Source of the DNA: an uncultured Austwickia sp.
GTDB taxonomy: Bacteria; Actinomycetota; Actinomycetes; Actinomycetales; Dermatophilaceae
DNA length: 33,498 nucleotides
Direction of reading: 5' to 3'
NCBI GenBank assembly: GCA_934678955.1
Contig: CAKUSI010000008.1
Span: 1-33,498 of the forward strand
Within the stretch, counting starts at the first letter, position 1; every line of letters begins with the position of its first letter. The notes below the pieces were generated by a model that did no database searches, was not told the origin of the DNA, and was given only the letters and a program-made list of their open reading frames with translations. The position numbers and the translations under genes are program-made. Shown piece by piece: positions 22,987 through 32,377 of this stretch.

Positions 22987-24711
22987 ATGTCCACTCCCGC
23001 TAGCCCGCAGAACCGCTCTGACCTCGACGTTTCCGGCGGAGCGGGTGCCGCGAGCGGGGCCGCCACCGGCACCGAAACCGCGGGCAACGACGGCAGGCGG
23101 CAGGTGCGGCGCGCGCTGGTCAGTGTCTACGACAAGACCGGCCTCCTCGAGCTGTGTCGGGCGCTTGCCGACGCGGGCGTCGAGCTGGTCTCGACCGGCG
23201 GCTCCGCCAAGGCCATCGCGGACGCCGGGCTGGCGGTGACCAAGGTCGAGGACCTGACGGGCTTCCCGGAGTGTCTGGAGGGGCGCGTCAAGACCCTGCA
23301 CCCGGCGGTGCACGCGGGGCTGCTCGCCGACACCCGCAAGGCCGACCACATCGCCCAGCTGGAGGGCCTGGGCATCGCGGCGTTCGAGATGGTGGTCAGC
23401 AACCTGTACCCCTTCACGCAGACGGTCGCCTCGGGTGCCGACCCGGACGAGTGCGTCGAGCAGATCGACATCGGCGGGCCGACCATGGTGCGCGCCACCG
23501 CCAAGAACCACCCGAGCGTCGCAATCCTCACGTCGCCTGACCAGTACGACGAAGCCATCGACGCCGTCCGCGACGGCGGGTTCACTCTGGCCCATCGCAA
23601 GGCCCTCGCGGCGGCGGCCTTCGTCCACACGGCGACGTACGACATTGCCGTCGCCTCCTGGATGGGCAACGTCCTCGTCGACACCTCGGTCGTCGACGGC
23701 GCGAGCACCGGCTTCCCGGCGTGGATGGGTGGCAGCTACACGCGCCTGCACACGTTGCGTTACGGAGAGAACCCGCACCAGGCCGCGGCCTTGTATGAGG
23801 GCTCGCTCGGCCGCCCGGGTCTGGCCCAGGCCACCCAGCTGCACGGCAAGGCGATGAGCTACAACAACTACCTCGACGCCGACGCCGCGCGCCGGGCCGC
23901 GTACGACCATGGCGACCAGCCGACCTGCGCGATCATCAAGCACGCCAACCCGTGCGGGATCGCGGTCGCCACCGAGGGGGAGGGCATCGCGCACGCCCAC
24001 CGCAAGGCGCACGAGTGCGACCCGCTGAGCGCGTTCGGCGGCGTGATCGCGACGAATCGCGAGGTCACGGCCGCGATGGCGGAGACCGTCAAGGACATCT
24101 TCACCGAGGTGGTCGTGGCGCCGTCGTATGAGCCCGAAGCCCTGCAGATCCTGTCCGCCAAGAAGAACATCCGCCTCCTGCAGTGCGAGCCGCCGACCCG
24201 CGGCGGCGTCGAGACCCGCTCGATCAGCGGCGGCCTGCTCGTGCAGCAGGTGGACCTGCTCGACGCGACCGTCGAGCCGTCCGCCGACGACAAGCCGACC
24301 GCCGGGCACGGCGACGACTTCGCCCGCTGGACGCTGGTCGCGGGCGAGGCCGCGGACGACGCGCTGGCCGCGGACCTGCAGTTCGCGTGGCGCGCGGTCC
24401 GCGCCACGAAGTCCAACGCGATCCTACTCGCGCGCGACGGCGCCTCCGTCGGCGTCGGGATGGGGCAGGTCAACCGGGTCGACTCCTGCAAGCTGGCCGC
24501 CGCCCGGGCGGGGGAGGAGCGGGCGCGTGGAGCGGTCGCCGCGTCCGACGCGTTCTTCCCGTTCAACGACGGCCCGCAGGTGCTGATCGACGCGGGCGTG
24601 CGCGCCATCGTCGCTCCCGGTGGCTCCATCCGCGACCAGGACACGATCGACCTGTGCCGCGAGCGGGGGGTCACCCTCTACTTCACGGGTACGCGCCACT
24701 TCGCCCACTGA
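22987..24711 (+). CDS. purH: Bifunctional AICAR transformylase / IMP cyclohydrolase
   Basis: The 574-residue enzyme performs the last two steps of IMP synthesis. The N-terminal IMP cyclohydrolase (MGS-like) domain starts at [18 protein letters not shown] (about residue 43) and includes [10 protein letters not shown] and [15 protein letters not shown]. The C-terminal transformylase has [11 protein letters not shown], the catalytic [25 protein letters not shown] and the ending [14 protein letters not shown]. An N-terminal Gly/Ala-rich tail of about 40 residues precedes the first domain. GGAG is 4 nt from the ATG. It lies directly downstream of array 3. Confidence 0.97.
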   Translation: MSTPASPQNRSDLDVSGGAGAASGAATGTETAGNDGRRQVRRALVSVYDKTGLLELCRALADAGVELVSTGGSAKAIADAGLAVTKVEDLTGFPECLEGRVKTLHPAVHAGLLADTRKADHIAQLEGLGIAAFEMVVSNLYPFTQTVASGADPDECVEQIDIGGPTMVRATAKNHPSVAILTSPDQYDEAIDAVRDGGFTLAHRKALAAAAFVHTATYDIAVASWMGNVLVDTSVVDGASTGFPAWMGGSYTRLHTLRYGENPHQAAALYEGSLGRPGLAQATQLHGKAMSYNNYLDADAARRAAYDHGDQPTCAIIKHANPCGIAVATEGEGIAHAHRKAHECDPLSAFGGVIATNREVTAAMAETVKDIFTEVVVAPSYEPEALQILSAKKNIRLLQCEPPTRGGVETRSISGGLLVQQVDLLDATVEPSADDKPTAGHGDDFARWTLVAGEAADDALAADLQFAWRAVRATKSNAILLARDGASVGVGMGQVNRVDSCKLAAARAGEERARGAVAASDAFFPFNDGPQVLIDAGVRAIVAPGGSIRDQDTIDLCRERGVTLYFTGTRHFAH

Positions 24712-24747
24712 TCGCCTTTGATGGCCCGGGAAGGCCGGTGAACGCTC

Positions 24748-25860
24748 ATGTCGAGGCCGACGTCCGGGGGCCACACCTCCAGTGACGGTGCGTCGCCGCA
24801 CCAGAGCGCTTCGCCGGACCAGGGCCAGTTGCCGAACGACAGCGCGCCGCCGAGCGAGAGCCACCGACGCGCCACCTGGCTCAGCGTCCTGGCGGGCGTC
24901 GTGGTGTTCATCGGTGGCGTCGTGATCGCCGGCCAGTCCCGCGCCAACGGGACCCTCAACCTGATCGTCGGTGACCCCATCGTGACCGCGATCCTCAGCA
25001 CGGGATCGGGCTGGATCGGTCTGTGCCTGATGCTGGGCAAACGTCGGTCGCGGGCGGCGTTCGGGAAGCTGAAGGAGGCGCTGCGCAGCCGCTCGATGCC
25101 TTGGTGGATGGTCACCGGCGGCTCGTTCGGGGCGCTGGTCGTCACGACGCAGGCGTTCGCGGTGCCGATCGCGGGCGTGGCGCTCGTGACGATCTGCGTG
25201 GTGGCCGGCCAGACCACGACCGCGATCGGAGTCGACCGGCTCGGGATCGGCCCGGCGGGGGTGCAGCCCGTCAGTCGCGCGCGCATTCTCTCGGCCGCGC
25301 TCGCGCTGGTCGGCGTGGGCATCGCGGTCGGGCCGCGCGTGACCGGCGGCGGCACCCACCTGATCCTGCCCGTGCTGCTGGCCCTGACCGTGGGGGCGCT
25401 GCTCGCGTTCCAGGCCGCGATGAACGGCCAGGTCAACCGCATCGGCGGCAGCGCCGCCACGACGACGTGGATCAACTTCAGCTGGGCGCTGCTGATCGTA
25501 TGCCTCGTCGAGGTCGTCCGCCTGGCCCAAGGCACCGCCTGGCCGGACTTCCGTCTGCTGGAGGGGCCGTGGTGGGCCTGGACCGGCGGGATCCTGGGCG
25601 CCACGTACGTCGCCCTGATCGCCATCTGCGTCGCCCGCCTCGGCGTACTGCTCGTCACCCTCCTGTCGGTGACCGGCCAGCTATTCGGTGCCCTGGTGCT
25701 CGACCTCCTCGATCCCACGCTGCGCCACCTGGTGACGGTGAGCACCGTGACCGGCGTGGTACTCACGCTCGTCGCGTCGTTCGGCGCCGCGCTGGCCGCC
25801 AACCGGGCCTCCCGCCTGGCCCGCGCCCGCGCCCGCGATCTGACACCTCCCGCCGCCTGA
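24748..25860 (+). CDS. DMT superfamily transporter (DUF606/YdcZ-like, duplicated)
   Basis: The 370-residue membrane protein has a 40-residue Ser/Pro-rich N-tail and about ten transmembrane segments. Two homologous halves are recognisable. AGVVVFIGGVVIAGQSRANG and ALLAFQAAMNGQVNRIGGS both have the DUF606 pattern of helix then Gln/Asn-containing turn. TWINFSWALLIV and the Gly-rich helices are typical of drug/metabolite transporters. The substrate is unknown. It starts 36 bp after purH on the same strand with GGGAAGG upstream, so it may be cotranscribed. A possible purine-related role rests only on position. Confidence 0.82.
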   Translation: MSRPTSGGHTSSDGASPHQSASPDQGQLPNDSAPPSESHRRATWLSVLAGVVVFIGGVVIAGQSRANGTLNLIVGDPIVTAILSTGSGWIGLCLMLGKRRSRAAFGKLKEALRSRSMPWWMVTGGSFGALVVTTQAFAVPIAGVALVTICVVAGQTTTAIGVDRLGIGPAGVQPVSRARILSAALALVGVGIAVGPRVTGGGTHLILPVLLALTVGALLAFQAAMNGQVNRIGGSAATTTWINFSWALLIVCLVEVVRLAQGTAWPDFRLLEGPWWAWTGGILGATYVALIAICVARLGVLLVTLLSVTGQLFGALVLDLLDPTLRHLVTVSTVTGVVLTLVASFGAALAANRASRLARARARDLTPPAA

Positions 25861-25925
25861 GGACGCCCTCGGCTCATCCGCGGTGATGTCAACCCACCCG
25901 CCGCGGTCCACCCCGGCGGACCTGG

Positions 25926-25931
25926 CAGGAT
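25926..25931 (+). promoter_or_regulatory. -10 element CAGGAT, leaderless folD start
   Basis: CAGGAT ends 7 nt before the folD ATG at 25939, and no Shine-Dalgarno is present. Confidence 0.4.
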
Positions 25932-25938
25932 CGTCCCC

Positions 25939-26790
25939 ATGAGCGCGCAAACCCTCGACGGCAAGGCCACACTCGCCACCATCAAGCAGGAGCTCAGGGG
26001 CAGGGTGGCGGCGCTCGCCGAGCGGGGGATCGTGCCGGGGCTCGGGACCGTGCTGGTCGGGGACGATCCGGGCAGCGCGTGGTACGTGGGCGCCAAGCAC
26101 AGGGACTGCGCCGAGATCGGCGTGACCAGCATCCGTCGGGACCTGCCCGCCACAGCCACGCAGGCGGAGGTCGAGTCGGTCGTCGACGAGCTCAACGCCG
26201 ACCCCGCGTGCACCGGCTTCCTCGTGCAGCAGCCGACGGGGCTGGACGAGTTCGCGATCCTCTCACGGGTCGACCCCGCCAAGGACGTGGACGGGCTGCA
26301 CCCGTACAACCTCGGCTGCCTCGTCATGAACCGCGCCGCGCCGCTGCCCTGCACGCCGGTGGGCATCGTGGAACTGCTGCGGCGGTACGAGGTGCCGATC
26401 GCAGGGGCGCACGTCACCGTCGTCGGGCGCGGTCTCACCGTCGGTCGTCCCCTCGGCCTCATCCTGACCCGCAGGTCCGAGAACGCGACCGTCACCCTCT
26501 GCCACACGGGCACCCGGGATCTGGCAGCCCAGGTGCGCCAGGCCGACATCGTGGTCGCCGCCGCCGGCGTCCCCGGCATCATCACCGCGGACATGGTCAA
26601 GCCGGGCGCGGCGGTCCTGGATGTCGGTGTCTCTCGCGTGGACGGCAAGATCGCCGGCGACGTGGCGAGCGACGTAGCGCAGGTGGCCGGCTGGGTCGCG
26701 CCCAACCCCGGCGGCGTCGGCCCGATGACCCGCGGCATGTTGCTGCGCAACGTGGTCGAGGCGGCCGAGCGCGCGGCGGGTCTCGCCTGA
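25939..26790 (+). CDS. folD: Methylenetetrahydrofolate dehydrogenase / methenyltetrahydrofolate cyclohydrolase
   Basis: The 283-residue bifunctional enzyme interconverts 5,10-methylene-, methenyl- and 10-formyl-THF with NADP, supplying formyl groups for purN and purH encoded nearby. Seen: [20 protein letters not shown] with catalytic Lys53, [20 protein letters not shown] followed by [15 protein letters not shown], and the dinucleotide region [26 protein letters not shown] closes the family pattern. Length is normal. DUF3017 follows after 10 bp, and both end before a strong terminator. Confidence 0.96.
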   Translation: MSAQTLDGKATLATIKQELRGRVAALAERGIVPGLGTVLVGDDPGSAWYVGAKHRDCAEIGVTSIRRDLPATATQAEVESVVDELNADPACTGFLVQQPTGLDEFAILSRVDPAKDVDGLHPYNLGCLVMNRAAPLPCTPVGIVELLRRYEVPIAGAHVTVVGRGLTVGRPLGLILTRRSENATVTLCHTGTRDLAAQVRQADIVVAAAGVPGIITADMVKPGAAVLDVGVSRVDGKIAGDVASDVAQVAGWVAPNPGGVGPMTRGMLLRNVVEAAERAAGLA

Positions 26791-26800
26791 GGGCGGGGAC

Positions 26801-27088
26801 ATGACCGCGTCCACCATCAGGTCACGGGGCCTCGGCATGTGGTTCCCACCTGCCGTGCTGCTGCTGGCGGGGTGGGTGGTCGTGGTCGTGGCCGGGCGCG
26901 CCCTGATCGGGGGGATCCTGATGGGCGCGGCCTTCGTGCTGGCTGCGGCGCTGCGCGCCTGGCTGCCGGAGTCGCGCGCGGGGGGATTGCTCATCCGGTC
27001 GCGCCGGGTGGACGTGGCGCTGTATGTGCTCGCGGCGGCGACCGTACTGCTCGCCTTCGTCGCCGTGGACCTGCGCCCCCGCCCCTGA
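26801..27088 (+). CDS. DUF3017 domain small membrane protein
   Basis: The 95-residue protein has three predicted transmembrane helices (about 13-33, 36-53 and 71-90). Between the second and third it carries the basic loop RAWLPESRAGGLLIRSRRVD, whose WLP.S.AGGL.IR.R..D pattern is the DUF3017 signature. This family typically sits right after folD in actinobacteria, as here (10-bp gap). Function is unknown. Confidence 0.83.
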   Translation: MTASTIRSRGLGMWFPPAVLLLAGWVVVVVAGRALIGGILMGAAFVLAAALRAWLPESRAGGLLIRSRRVDVALYVLAAATVLLAFVAVDLRPRP

Positions 27089-27128
27089 ATCGTCCCTCGC
27101 GGACGCCGATGAACAACGATGTACGGCA

Positions 27129-27163
27129 AAGGGCCGCCACCTCGAGTCGAGGTGACGGCCCTT
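27129..27163. terminator. Bidirectional terminator between DUF3017 and mdh
   Basis: The arms AAGGGCCGCCACCTCGA (27129-27145) and TCGAGGTGACGGCCCTT (27147-27163) pair over 17 positions with a single C/A mismatch. The outer CGGC/GCCG bases extend the stem past a bulged A. It lies between convergent stops. Confidence 0.85.
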
Positions 27164-27212
27164 GCCGGCGGCCGGTCGTGGGATGACGCAGCCGGCGAGA
27201 TCCGCGGAGGGG

Positions 27213-28409
<1,197 letters not shown>

Positions 28410-28430
28410 TCACACCCGCGGTCGGCGTGG

Positions 28431-28540
28431 CTCGCAGCTCAGCGACGTGGCGCTCGCAGGTCAGCGGCGCGGCGCTCGCAGGTCAGGAGGCCCGCGCTCG
28501 CAGGTCAGGAGGCCCGCGCTCGCAGGTCAGGAGGCGGGCC
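28431..28540. repeat. 22-bp tandem repeat, five units, entering the esterase 3' end
   Basis: Units starting CTCGCAG occur at 28431, 28453, 28475, 28497 and 28519, exactly 22 bp apart; the consensus starts CTCGCAGGTCAGGAGG. The third and fourth are closest to identical and the first is most diverged. The last unit contains the stop codon and final residues of the esterase gene. Confidence 0.93.
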
Positions 28541-29654
28541 GGAACCCCGGGATCGAGGTGCCCAGCCACGCGAACACCTTGGGCGTCTCGGCCTTCCACA
28601 GGTCCCAGCGGTGCCCGCTGTCGAGCAGCACGACGCTGTTCACGGAGGTAGGCGGGCGGACCGCGTCCAGGAACGCGCGAATGTCCGGCCAGAACGGACT
28701 CTGCTGGCCGGCCTGGACATACATGGCGACCGCGGGAGGCTTGGCCTTCATCTGGGCGGTCAGGTCGTACCGCGCCGCGAGCGGGCTGCCGCTGGGCCAC
28801 GGCGCCCCCGTCGCGAAGTCGGGTTTGACGTAGCCCCCGAGGCTCGCGATCGCGCCGAACGTCTCACTGTGGTGGATGCCCATGAGGGTGGCGCAGTAGC
28901 CGCCGGCCGAGTAGCCGAGCGCCGCCCAGGCGTCGCGGGCGGGTTCGACACGGAAGTGGTCGCGAATGAACTGCGGGACGTCCTTGCTGACCCACGTCTC
29001 CGCCTGCGCTTTGCCGGGCGGGGCATCGACGCACTCGCTGTCGTACGTCGCGGGGATCGTGAACTGCGGCGCGACGAGGATGCTCTCCCGGATGCGGCCG
29101 CCGGCGACGGCCTGGTCCAGCAGCGCTGGGGCGTTCATCTTCGAGGTCCAGCCCGACGGCGACCCGGGGAATCCATGGAAGGCCTCCATCACCGGATAGC
29201 GTCGGTCGCGGGCGGCCGGGTCCTCGTACGACTGGGGCAGGTAGACCTCGATCTGGCCGGTCAAGCCGCTGGCGGGGCCGGTGTAGGTGTACTTCTGCAG
29301 GCGCGTGCCGGGGGAGGGGAGCGGGGGGTACGAGGTCGGGGCCGGCGCGATGGGGGACGCTCCGGCCACCGGCGCGGCGGCCGCCAGCGCAGCGTCGTCG
29401 CCCTGCTGGTCGGTCTGTGTCTGGGGGGCGGCGCCGAGAAGGTCGGACCACGAGGAGTACCAGCCGTTGGAGGCGTTCAAATACGTCGCCACGGAGGTGA
29501 CCACGAGGACGTTCACGACGGCGAGCAGACCGATGCGAGCGAGGAGTCTCGGCCAGGATCCGGCGAGCCGGGGCAGCAGCCAGACCGCCAGGCCGAACGC
29601 TGCCGCCGCGATCACCGCCATGAGCAGGGTGAACGGCGTGCCCGTGAGCTCCAC
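28527..29654 (-). CDS. Membrane-anchored alpha/beta-hydrolase, esterase (antigen 85/EstD-like) family
   Basis: The 375-residue protein has two N-terminal transmembrane helices (about 6-27 and 35-58), a Pro/Ala/Ser linker, then an extracytoplasmic alpha/beta-hydrolase domain. The domain begins near YTYTGPASGLTGQIEVYLPQ. It has the oxyanion region VMEAFHGFPGSPSGW, the nucleophile elbow LGYSAGGYCA, and a C-terminal SGHRWDLW with the likely catalytic His. This is the PF00756-type putative esterase fold shared with mycolyl- and other acyltransferases; the substrate is unknown. GTG is the start, with AGGAGG 5 nt upstream. The C-terminus FRPAS ends within a 22-bp tandem repeat, so its last residues may have been set by repeat expansion. 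Confidence 0.85.
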   Translation of the reverse strand: MELTGTPFTLLMAVIAAAAFGLAVWLLPRLAGSWPRLLARIGLLAVVNVLVVTSVATYLNASNGWYSSWSDLLGAAPQTQTDQQGDDAALAAAAPVAGASPIAPAPTSYPPLPSPGTRLQKYTYTGPASGLTGQIEVYLPQSYEDPAARDRRYPVMEAFHGFPGSPSGWTSKMNAPALLDQAVAGGRIRESILVAPQFTIPATYDSECVDAPPGKAQAETWVSKDVPQFIRDHFRVEPARDAWAALGYSAGGYCATLMGIHHSETFGAIASLGGYVKPDFATGAPWPSGSPLAARYDLTAQMKAKPPAVAMYVQAGQQSPFWPDIRAFLDAVRPPTSVNSVVLLDSGHRWDLWKAETPKVFAWLGTSIPGFRPAS

Positions 29655-29770
29655 GTGAGCCTCCTATCCCCTGTTCACATCGACCAGCGCATCGGTGCAC
29701 TTGAGAGGCAACGGCCGGTGGGGTCGTCGGCGGAGCGGCTCGTGGGCGTGGCTCGTGGATCGTGACGGGG

Positions 29771-29803
29771 GGCGGCGAGGTGCAGAGTCACCGAGTCGCC
29801 GCT
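29771..29803 (-). pseudogene. Possible tiny Uma2 C-terminal remnant
   Basis: Read on the minus strand, directly after the nucleotidyltransferase stop, the sequence gives SGDSVTLHLAAP. This resembles the conserved C-terminal AGETVTLHIAG / AGDCVTLHIAG of the Uma2 genes further right, and the DNA matches Uma2 copy 1 at most positions over about 25 bp. It is very short and may be coincidence. Confidence 0.25.
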
Positions 29804-29804
29804 G

Positions 29805-30548
29805 CTAGGTGCCCGCGTCGCGGGGGCCGCGGTCGTGCTGGGCGTACGAGGCGCGCGCCTCGTCCAGGTCGGCGCCGGAGACCACCTTGACGGCATACAG
29901 GTCGGTGACGTCGACGGGCAGAAGCCGCATCTCGTCGCGCTGTACGGCGAGCTGCAGGCCGCGCTCGAAGAAGTCGAAATCGTCGCTGCGGGTCAGGTGC
30001 TCCAGCACGAGTGCCTTGTCGGCCGGCGTGAGACCACCCATGCCGATCGCCTCACCGGTCGTCAGCTCCGGGGGGATGGCGCCGGAGATGTCGCAGATGA
30101 TGCCGCCTTCGAGGCACTCCCGGTAGCGCATCCGGCCGTCGCCCGCCTGGTGGTCGGGCATGGCGGCGACCGCGGACGTGCCGCCGTAGACGCTGGCCGC
30201 CAGCCGCGTCAGGACGTCCGGGTGGAAGACGAGGTCGCCGGTCATCCAGTAGAACGGGCCGCTGCCCGACTCGACGAGGGCGCGCCGAAGGCTCTTGCCG
30301 GTGTTGGTCTCCCGGTATGACTCGTTGAAGACGAACGCCACGCCGTCCACGTGGCGCACGATCTTCTCGAACTGGTGGGTGACGACGACCGTGATGCGGG
30401 CCCGGTCGGCGAAGATGCGGCGCACGTTCTCGACCTGCTGCTGCAGGATCGTACGCCCGTTGGGGAGGGTGCTGAGCGGCGTCGGGGCGTAGGGCCCGCG
30501 CCTCTCGTCCATACCGAGGGCGAGGATGGCGACGTCGATCTCACGCAC
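29805..30548 (-). CDS. LicC-like nucleotidyltransferase-fold protein
   Basis: The 247-residue protein resembles sugar/choline-phosphate nucleotidyltransferases: strand DVAILALG, then FNESYRETNTGKSLRRAL and FYWMTGDLVFHPDVLTRL, which match the LicC-type pattern N..Y..TN..KSL and GD..F. The usual N-terminal nucleotide loop (LAAG-x-G-x-R with a later PK) is altered to LALGMDERRGPYAPTPLSTL, so ordinary activity is uncertain. It could activate phosphocholine or another alcohol phosphate for surface polymers, or be a divergent glycosyltransferase-A-like protein. GTG start with GGAG 6 nt upstream. It lies alone between an esterase gene and the vapC region, on the same strand. Confidence 0.7.
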   Translation of the reverse strand: MREIDVAILALGMDERRGPYAPTPLSTLPNGRTILQQQVENVRRIFADRARITVVVTHQFEKIVRHVDGVAFVFNESYRETNTGKSLRRALVESGSGPFYWMTGDLVFHPDVLTRLAASVYGGTSAVAAMPDHQAGDGRMRYRECLEGGIICDISGAIPPELTTGEAIGMGGLTPADKALVLEHLTRSDDFDFFERGLQLAVQRDEMRLLPVDVTDLYAVKVVSGADLDEARASYAQHDRGPRDAGT

Positions 30549-30662
30549 GGCGTACTCCAGGCGGCGAGGGGGCGGGGGTGTGGGCCGCCGGGATTCGCAC
30601 GGTGCGGCCGTGGCCAGACCATATCAGCGGCGGCCCGATGGCGAAGGTCCGTGAAAGATCAC

Positions 30663-30748
30663 GCCTGCGATGCGCAGGGTGACGGTCTGACCGGCCTGCT
30701 CGGCTCGGTAGTCGCCGCCCGCGGGGTCGGTCAGCAGCGTCAGGCGGG
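30663..30748 (-). pseudogene. Uma2 gene fragment (C-terminal ~28 codons) directly after vapC
   Basis: Immediately after the vapC stop (TAA, 30749-30751) the minus strand reads RLTLLTDPAGGDYRAEQAGQ then TVTLRIAG. This is collinear with RLTLLTDPAEGDYRTEQAGE-TVTLHIAG of the full Uma2 gene at 31561-32145. The rest of the gene is missing and no start is present. The junction abuts vapC within a few bases, so a recombination event replaced the front of a Uma2 copy here. Confidence 0.8.
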
Positions 30749-31198
30749 TTAGGCAGGTGGTCTGGGTATGTCGTCAGGCGCTGGGTCGCGCACGAGTGAC
30801 CGGGGCACCACTCGTTGGATGCCGGCCACCGAGTCGAGCCCGGTGTCGAGACTCACGATCTGCGTGAATCCGGCCAGAAGGGCCGTGGCGACGTGGACCG
30901 CGTCCCGGCCGCCGACTCCGCCGGAAGCGACCAGATCGACGGCCCTGGCGAGGACCTTCTCATCGAAGGCGTGAAGGGTGCATAGGTCGCCCACATGGCG
31001 CGCTTCCTCAACCGCCTGCGCTCTCGTCGTGCGGCGCATCCGGTGGAAGAGGAACTCCTGGACCAGCTCGACGCTGGCGTGGACGGCGAGGTCGCCGCTG
31101 GCGACGAGGCGTAGCAGGGCCACGCACTCCTCCCGCGCCGGGTGGGGGCCTCCGACGGCGTAGACGAGAACGTCGGTGTCGAGGAAGACGGCCGTCAC
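30749..31198 (-). CDS. vapC: VapC-type PIN domain toxin (ribonuclease)
   Basis: The 149-residue PIN-domain protein is the likely RNase of a type II toxin-antitoxin pair. The four acidic metal-binding positions are visible: Asp7 in VFLDTDVLVY, Glu44 in SVELVQEF, Asp99 in GGRDAVHVATAL, and Asp118 in IVSLDTGLD. The catalytic site therefore looks intact. The GTG start overlaps the vapB stop by 4 nt (GTGA). The last ~12 residues (PAPDDIPRPPA) lie at the junction with a Uma2 gene remnant and may be a foreign tail. Targets are unknown; VapC relatives cut tRNA or rRNA. Confidence 0.88.
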   Translation of the reverse strand: MTAVFLDTDVLVYAVGGPHPAREECVALLRLVASGDLAVHASVELVQEFLFHRMRRTTRAQAVEEARHVGDLCTLHAFDEKVLARAVDLVASGGVGGRDAVHVATALLAGFTQIVSLDTGLDSVAGIQRVVPRSLVRDPAPDDIPRPPA

Positions 31199-31458
31199 GG
31201 GAGGCGCCGAGCCAGGTCACGCTCCAGCTCGGCTTTGACCTCGGGCCAATCGGGTTCCGGGGTGGCGTCGCGGCCCGCCAGGTCGAGGAGCCCCCGAGCG
31301 GCCTGCATGTGGATGTCGACCTCTGCCGGGTACCGCAGGTCGATGGCCTCGCGAACCAGGGCCCCGATGCTTCGTCCGGTCGCCGCCGACTCCCGGGAAA
31401 GGCGATCGAACCGCTCCTGATCCAGCAGCACTTGAAGACGCCGTTCGAGGACTGACAT
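31195..31458 (-). CDS. vapB: VapB-type ribbon-helix-helix antitoxin
   Basis: The 87-residue protein has an N-terminal ribbon-helix-helix/CopG-like DNA-binding part (RLQVLLDQERFDRLSRESAA then GRSIGALVREAIDLRYP). Its C-terminal acidic segment (DWPEVKAELERDLARRLP) is suited to wrap the toxin. It precedes and overlaps vapC. The ATG at 31458 has TAATTT ending 6 nt upstream, indicating a leaderless message, and lies within repeated TGTGCAG motifs that are candidate autoregulatory sites. Confidence 0.82.
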   Translation of the reverse strand: MSVLERRLQVLLDQERFDRLSRESAATGRSIGALVREAIDLRYPAEVDIHMQAARGLLDLAGRDATPEPDWPEVKAELERDLARRLP

Positions 31459-31490
31459 GTGCAGAAATTAGCATGTGCAGACGTGTGCAG
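31458..31490 (-). promoter_or_regulatory. vapBC promoter with TGTGCAG repeats
   Basis: TGTGCAG (plus-strand reading) occurs at 31458-31464, 31474-31480 and 31484-31490. The minus-strand -10 TAATTT (31470-31465) lies between the first two and 6 nt before the vapB ATG. A VapBC complex bound here would cover the promoter and the start codon. Confidence 0.55.
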
Positions 31491-31550
31491 GTCTCTTCGG
31501 GCGCTGCCGCCCGATGACCTGGTCGACGGCGTTGGTCGGGAAGCGTGAAT

Positions 31551-31564
31551 CTGATCCGGATCAG
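31551..31564. promoter_or_regulatory. 14-bp perfect palindrome at the 3' end of Uma2 copy 1
   Basis: CTGATCCGGATCAG is a perfect palindrome that includes the TGA stop of the minus-strand Uma2 gene. Its role is unknown; the partial copy at the right edge keeps the stop but not the palindrome. Confidence 0.5.
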
Positions 31565-32145
31565 CGGATGATGTCGGCCGCGTTGATCTCGATGTCGTGG
31601 CCTGCGATGTGCAGAGTGACGGTCTCGCCGGCCTGTTCGGTTCGGTAGTCGCCCTCGGCGGGGTCGGTCAGGAGCGTCAGGCGGGGCGTACGCTCGCGAT
31701 CGATGATCAGGTAGTTCGGAATGTCCACGCTCGCGTAGTCCAGCCGCTTGCGCCCCAGGTCGTCCTCCCGGGTCGCTGGAGAGAGCGCTTCTGCGACCAG
31801 CGAGATGTCACGGGGGTCGAGTGGGTGGTGATCCAAATCTGCTCTTGGCCGCAGCAGGACGAAGTCGGGAATGCGGTAGGTCAGCGGTGCTTCTGGCCTG
31901 ACGCTGACATCGGAATCCTGCTGATAGCTCCACGACGGCCCCAGCGCTAACGCGAGGAGTAGTTGCAGTCGGCTGGTAGCGTCGCGATTGCGGGGGCGCT
32001 CGGAGGGGCTCATGAGCGGGACGCCGTCGACGAGCTCGTACCGTTCCTCGCGCTGGGACCAGTCGTGCGCCCATTCGTCATGGGTGACCTGGTGCTCGAG
32101 CGTGACGAGACGGTGGGCTGTGCTCAGTGGGATGGTCTGGCTCAT
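31561..32145 (-). CDS. Uma2 family PD-(D/E)XK endonuclease-like protein, copy 1
   Basis: The 194-residue protein has the restriction-endonuclease-like fold of the Uma2 family. Active-site residues are readable: Pro93-Asp94 in YRIPDFVLLRP, Glu119 in LVAEALSPATRE, and Lys133 in LGRKRLDY, followed by IPNYLIIDRE. ERYELVDGVPLMSP near residue 35 is the usual first helix/strand. The biological role of Uma2 proteins is not established; nuclease activity is expected from the fold. The ATG at 32145 has a strong ribosome site GGAGGAGGAA. Promoter and leader are nearly the same as those of copy 2, so the copies arose by tandem duplication and have since diverged. Confidence 0.85.
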   Translation of the reverse strand: MSQTIPLSTAHRLVTLEHQVTHDEWAHDWSQREERYELVDGVPLMSPSERPRNRDATSRLQLLLALALGPSWSYQQDSDVSVRPEAPLTYRIPDFVLLRPRADLDHHPLDPRDISLVAEALSPATREDDLGRKRLDYASVDIPNYLIIDRERTPRLTLLTDPAEGDYRTEQAGETVTLHIAGHDIEINAADIIR

Positions 32146-32171
32146 GACGGGTTCCTCCTCCCGGGGCTCTC

Positions 32172-32202
32172 AGTATGGGCGGGCCGGCTGACGGCTCGTC
32201 AA
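32172..32202 (-). promoter_or_regulatory. Promoter of Uma2 copy 1 with inverted repeat
   Basis: On the minus strand TTGACG (32202-32197) and CATACT (32177-32172) are 19 bp apart. The -35 is part of the inverted repeat TGACG-N3-CGTCA (32189-32201), a candidate operator. The same layout precedes copy 2. Confidence 0.6.
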
Positions 32203-32377
32203 CTGCAGCGTCGTCACTGCAGCGTCGTCGGCCCAGGATCTGCTCGGGAGGCTACGAGACATCGGTACGAGGAGGTGTCGCGCTTCGGCCTCCTGTGGAC
32301 GAAGTGGTCCAGGAGCGAGGGGTTGTGGATACTGCCCCGATGGCGACGGATCCGTCGAACAAGGTGCCGTGCGTGAG

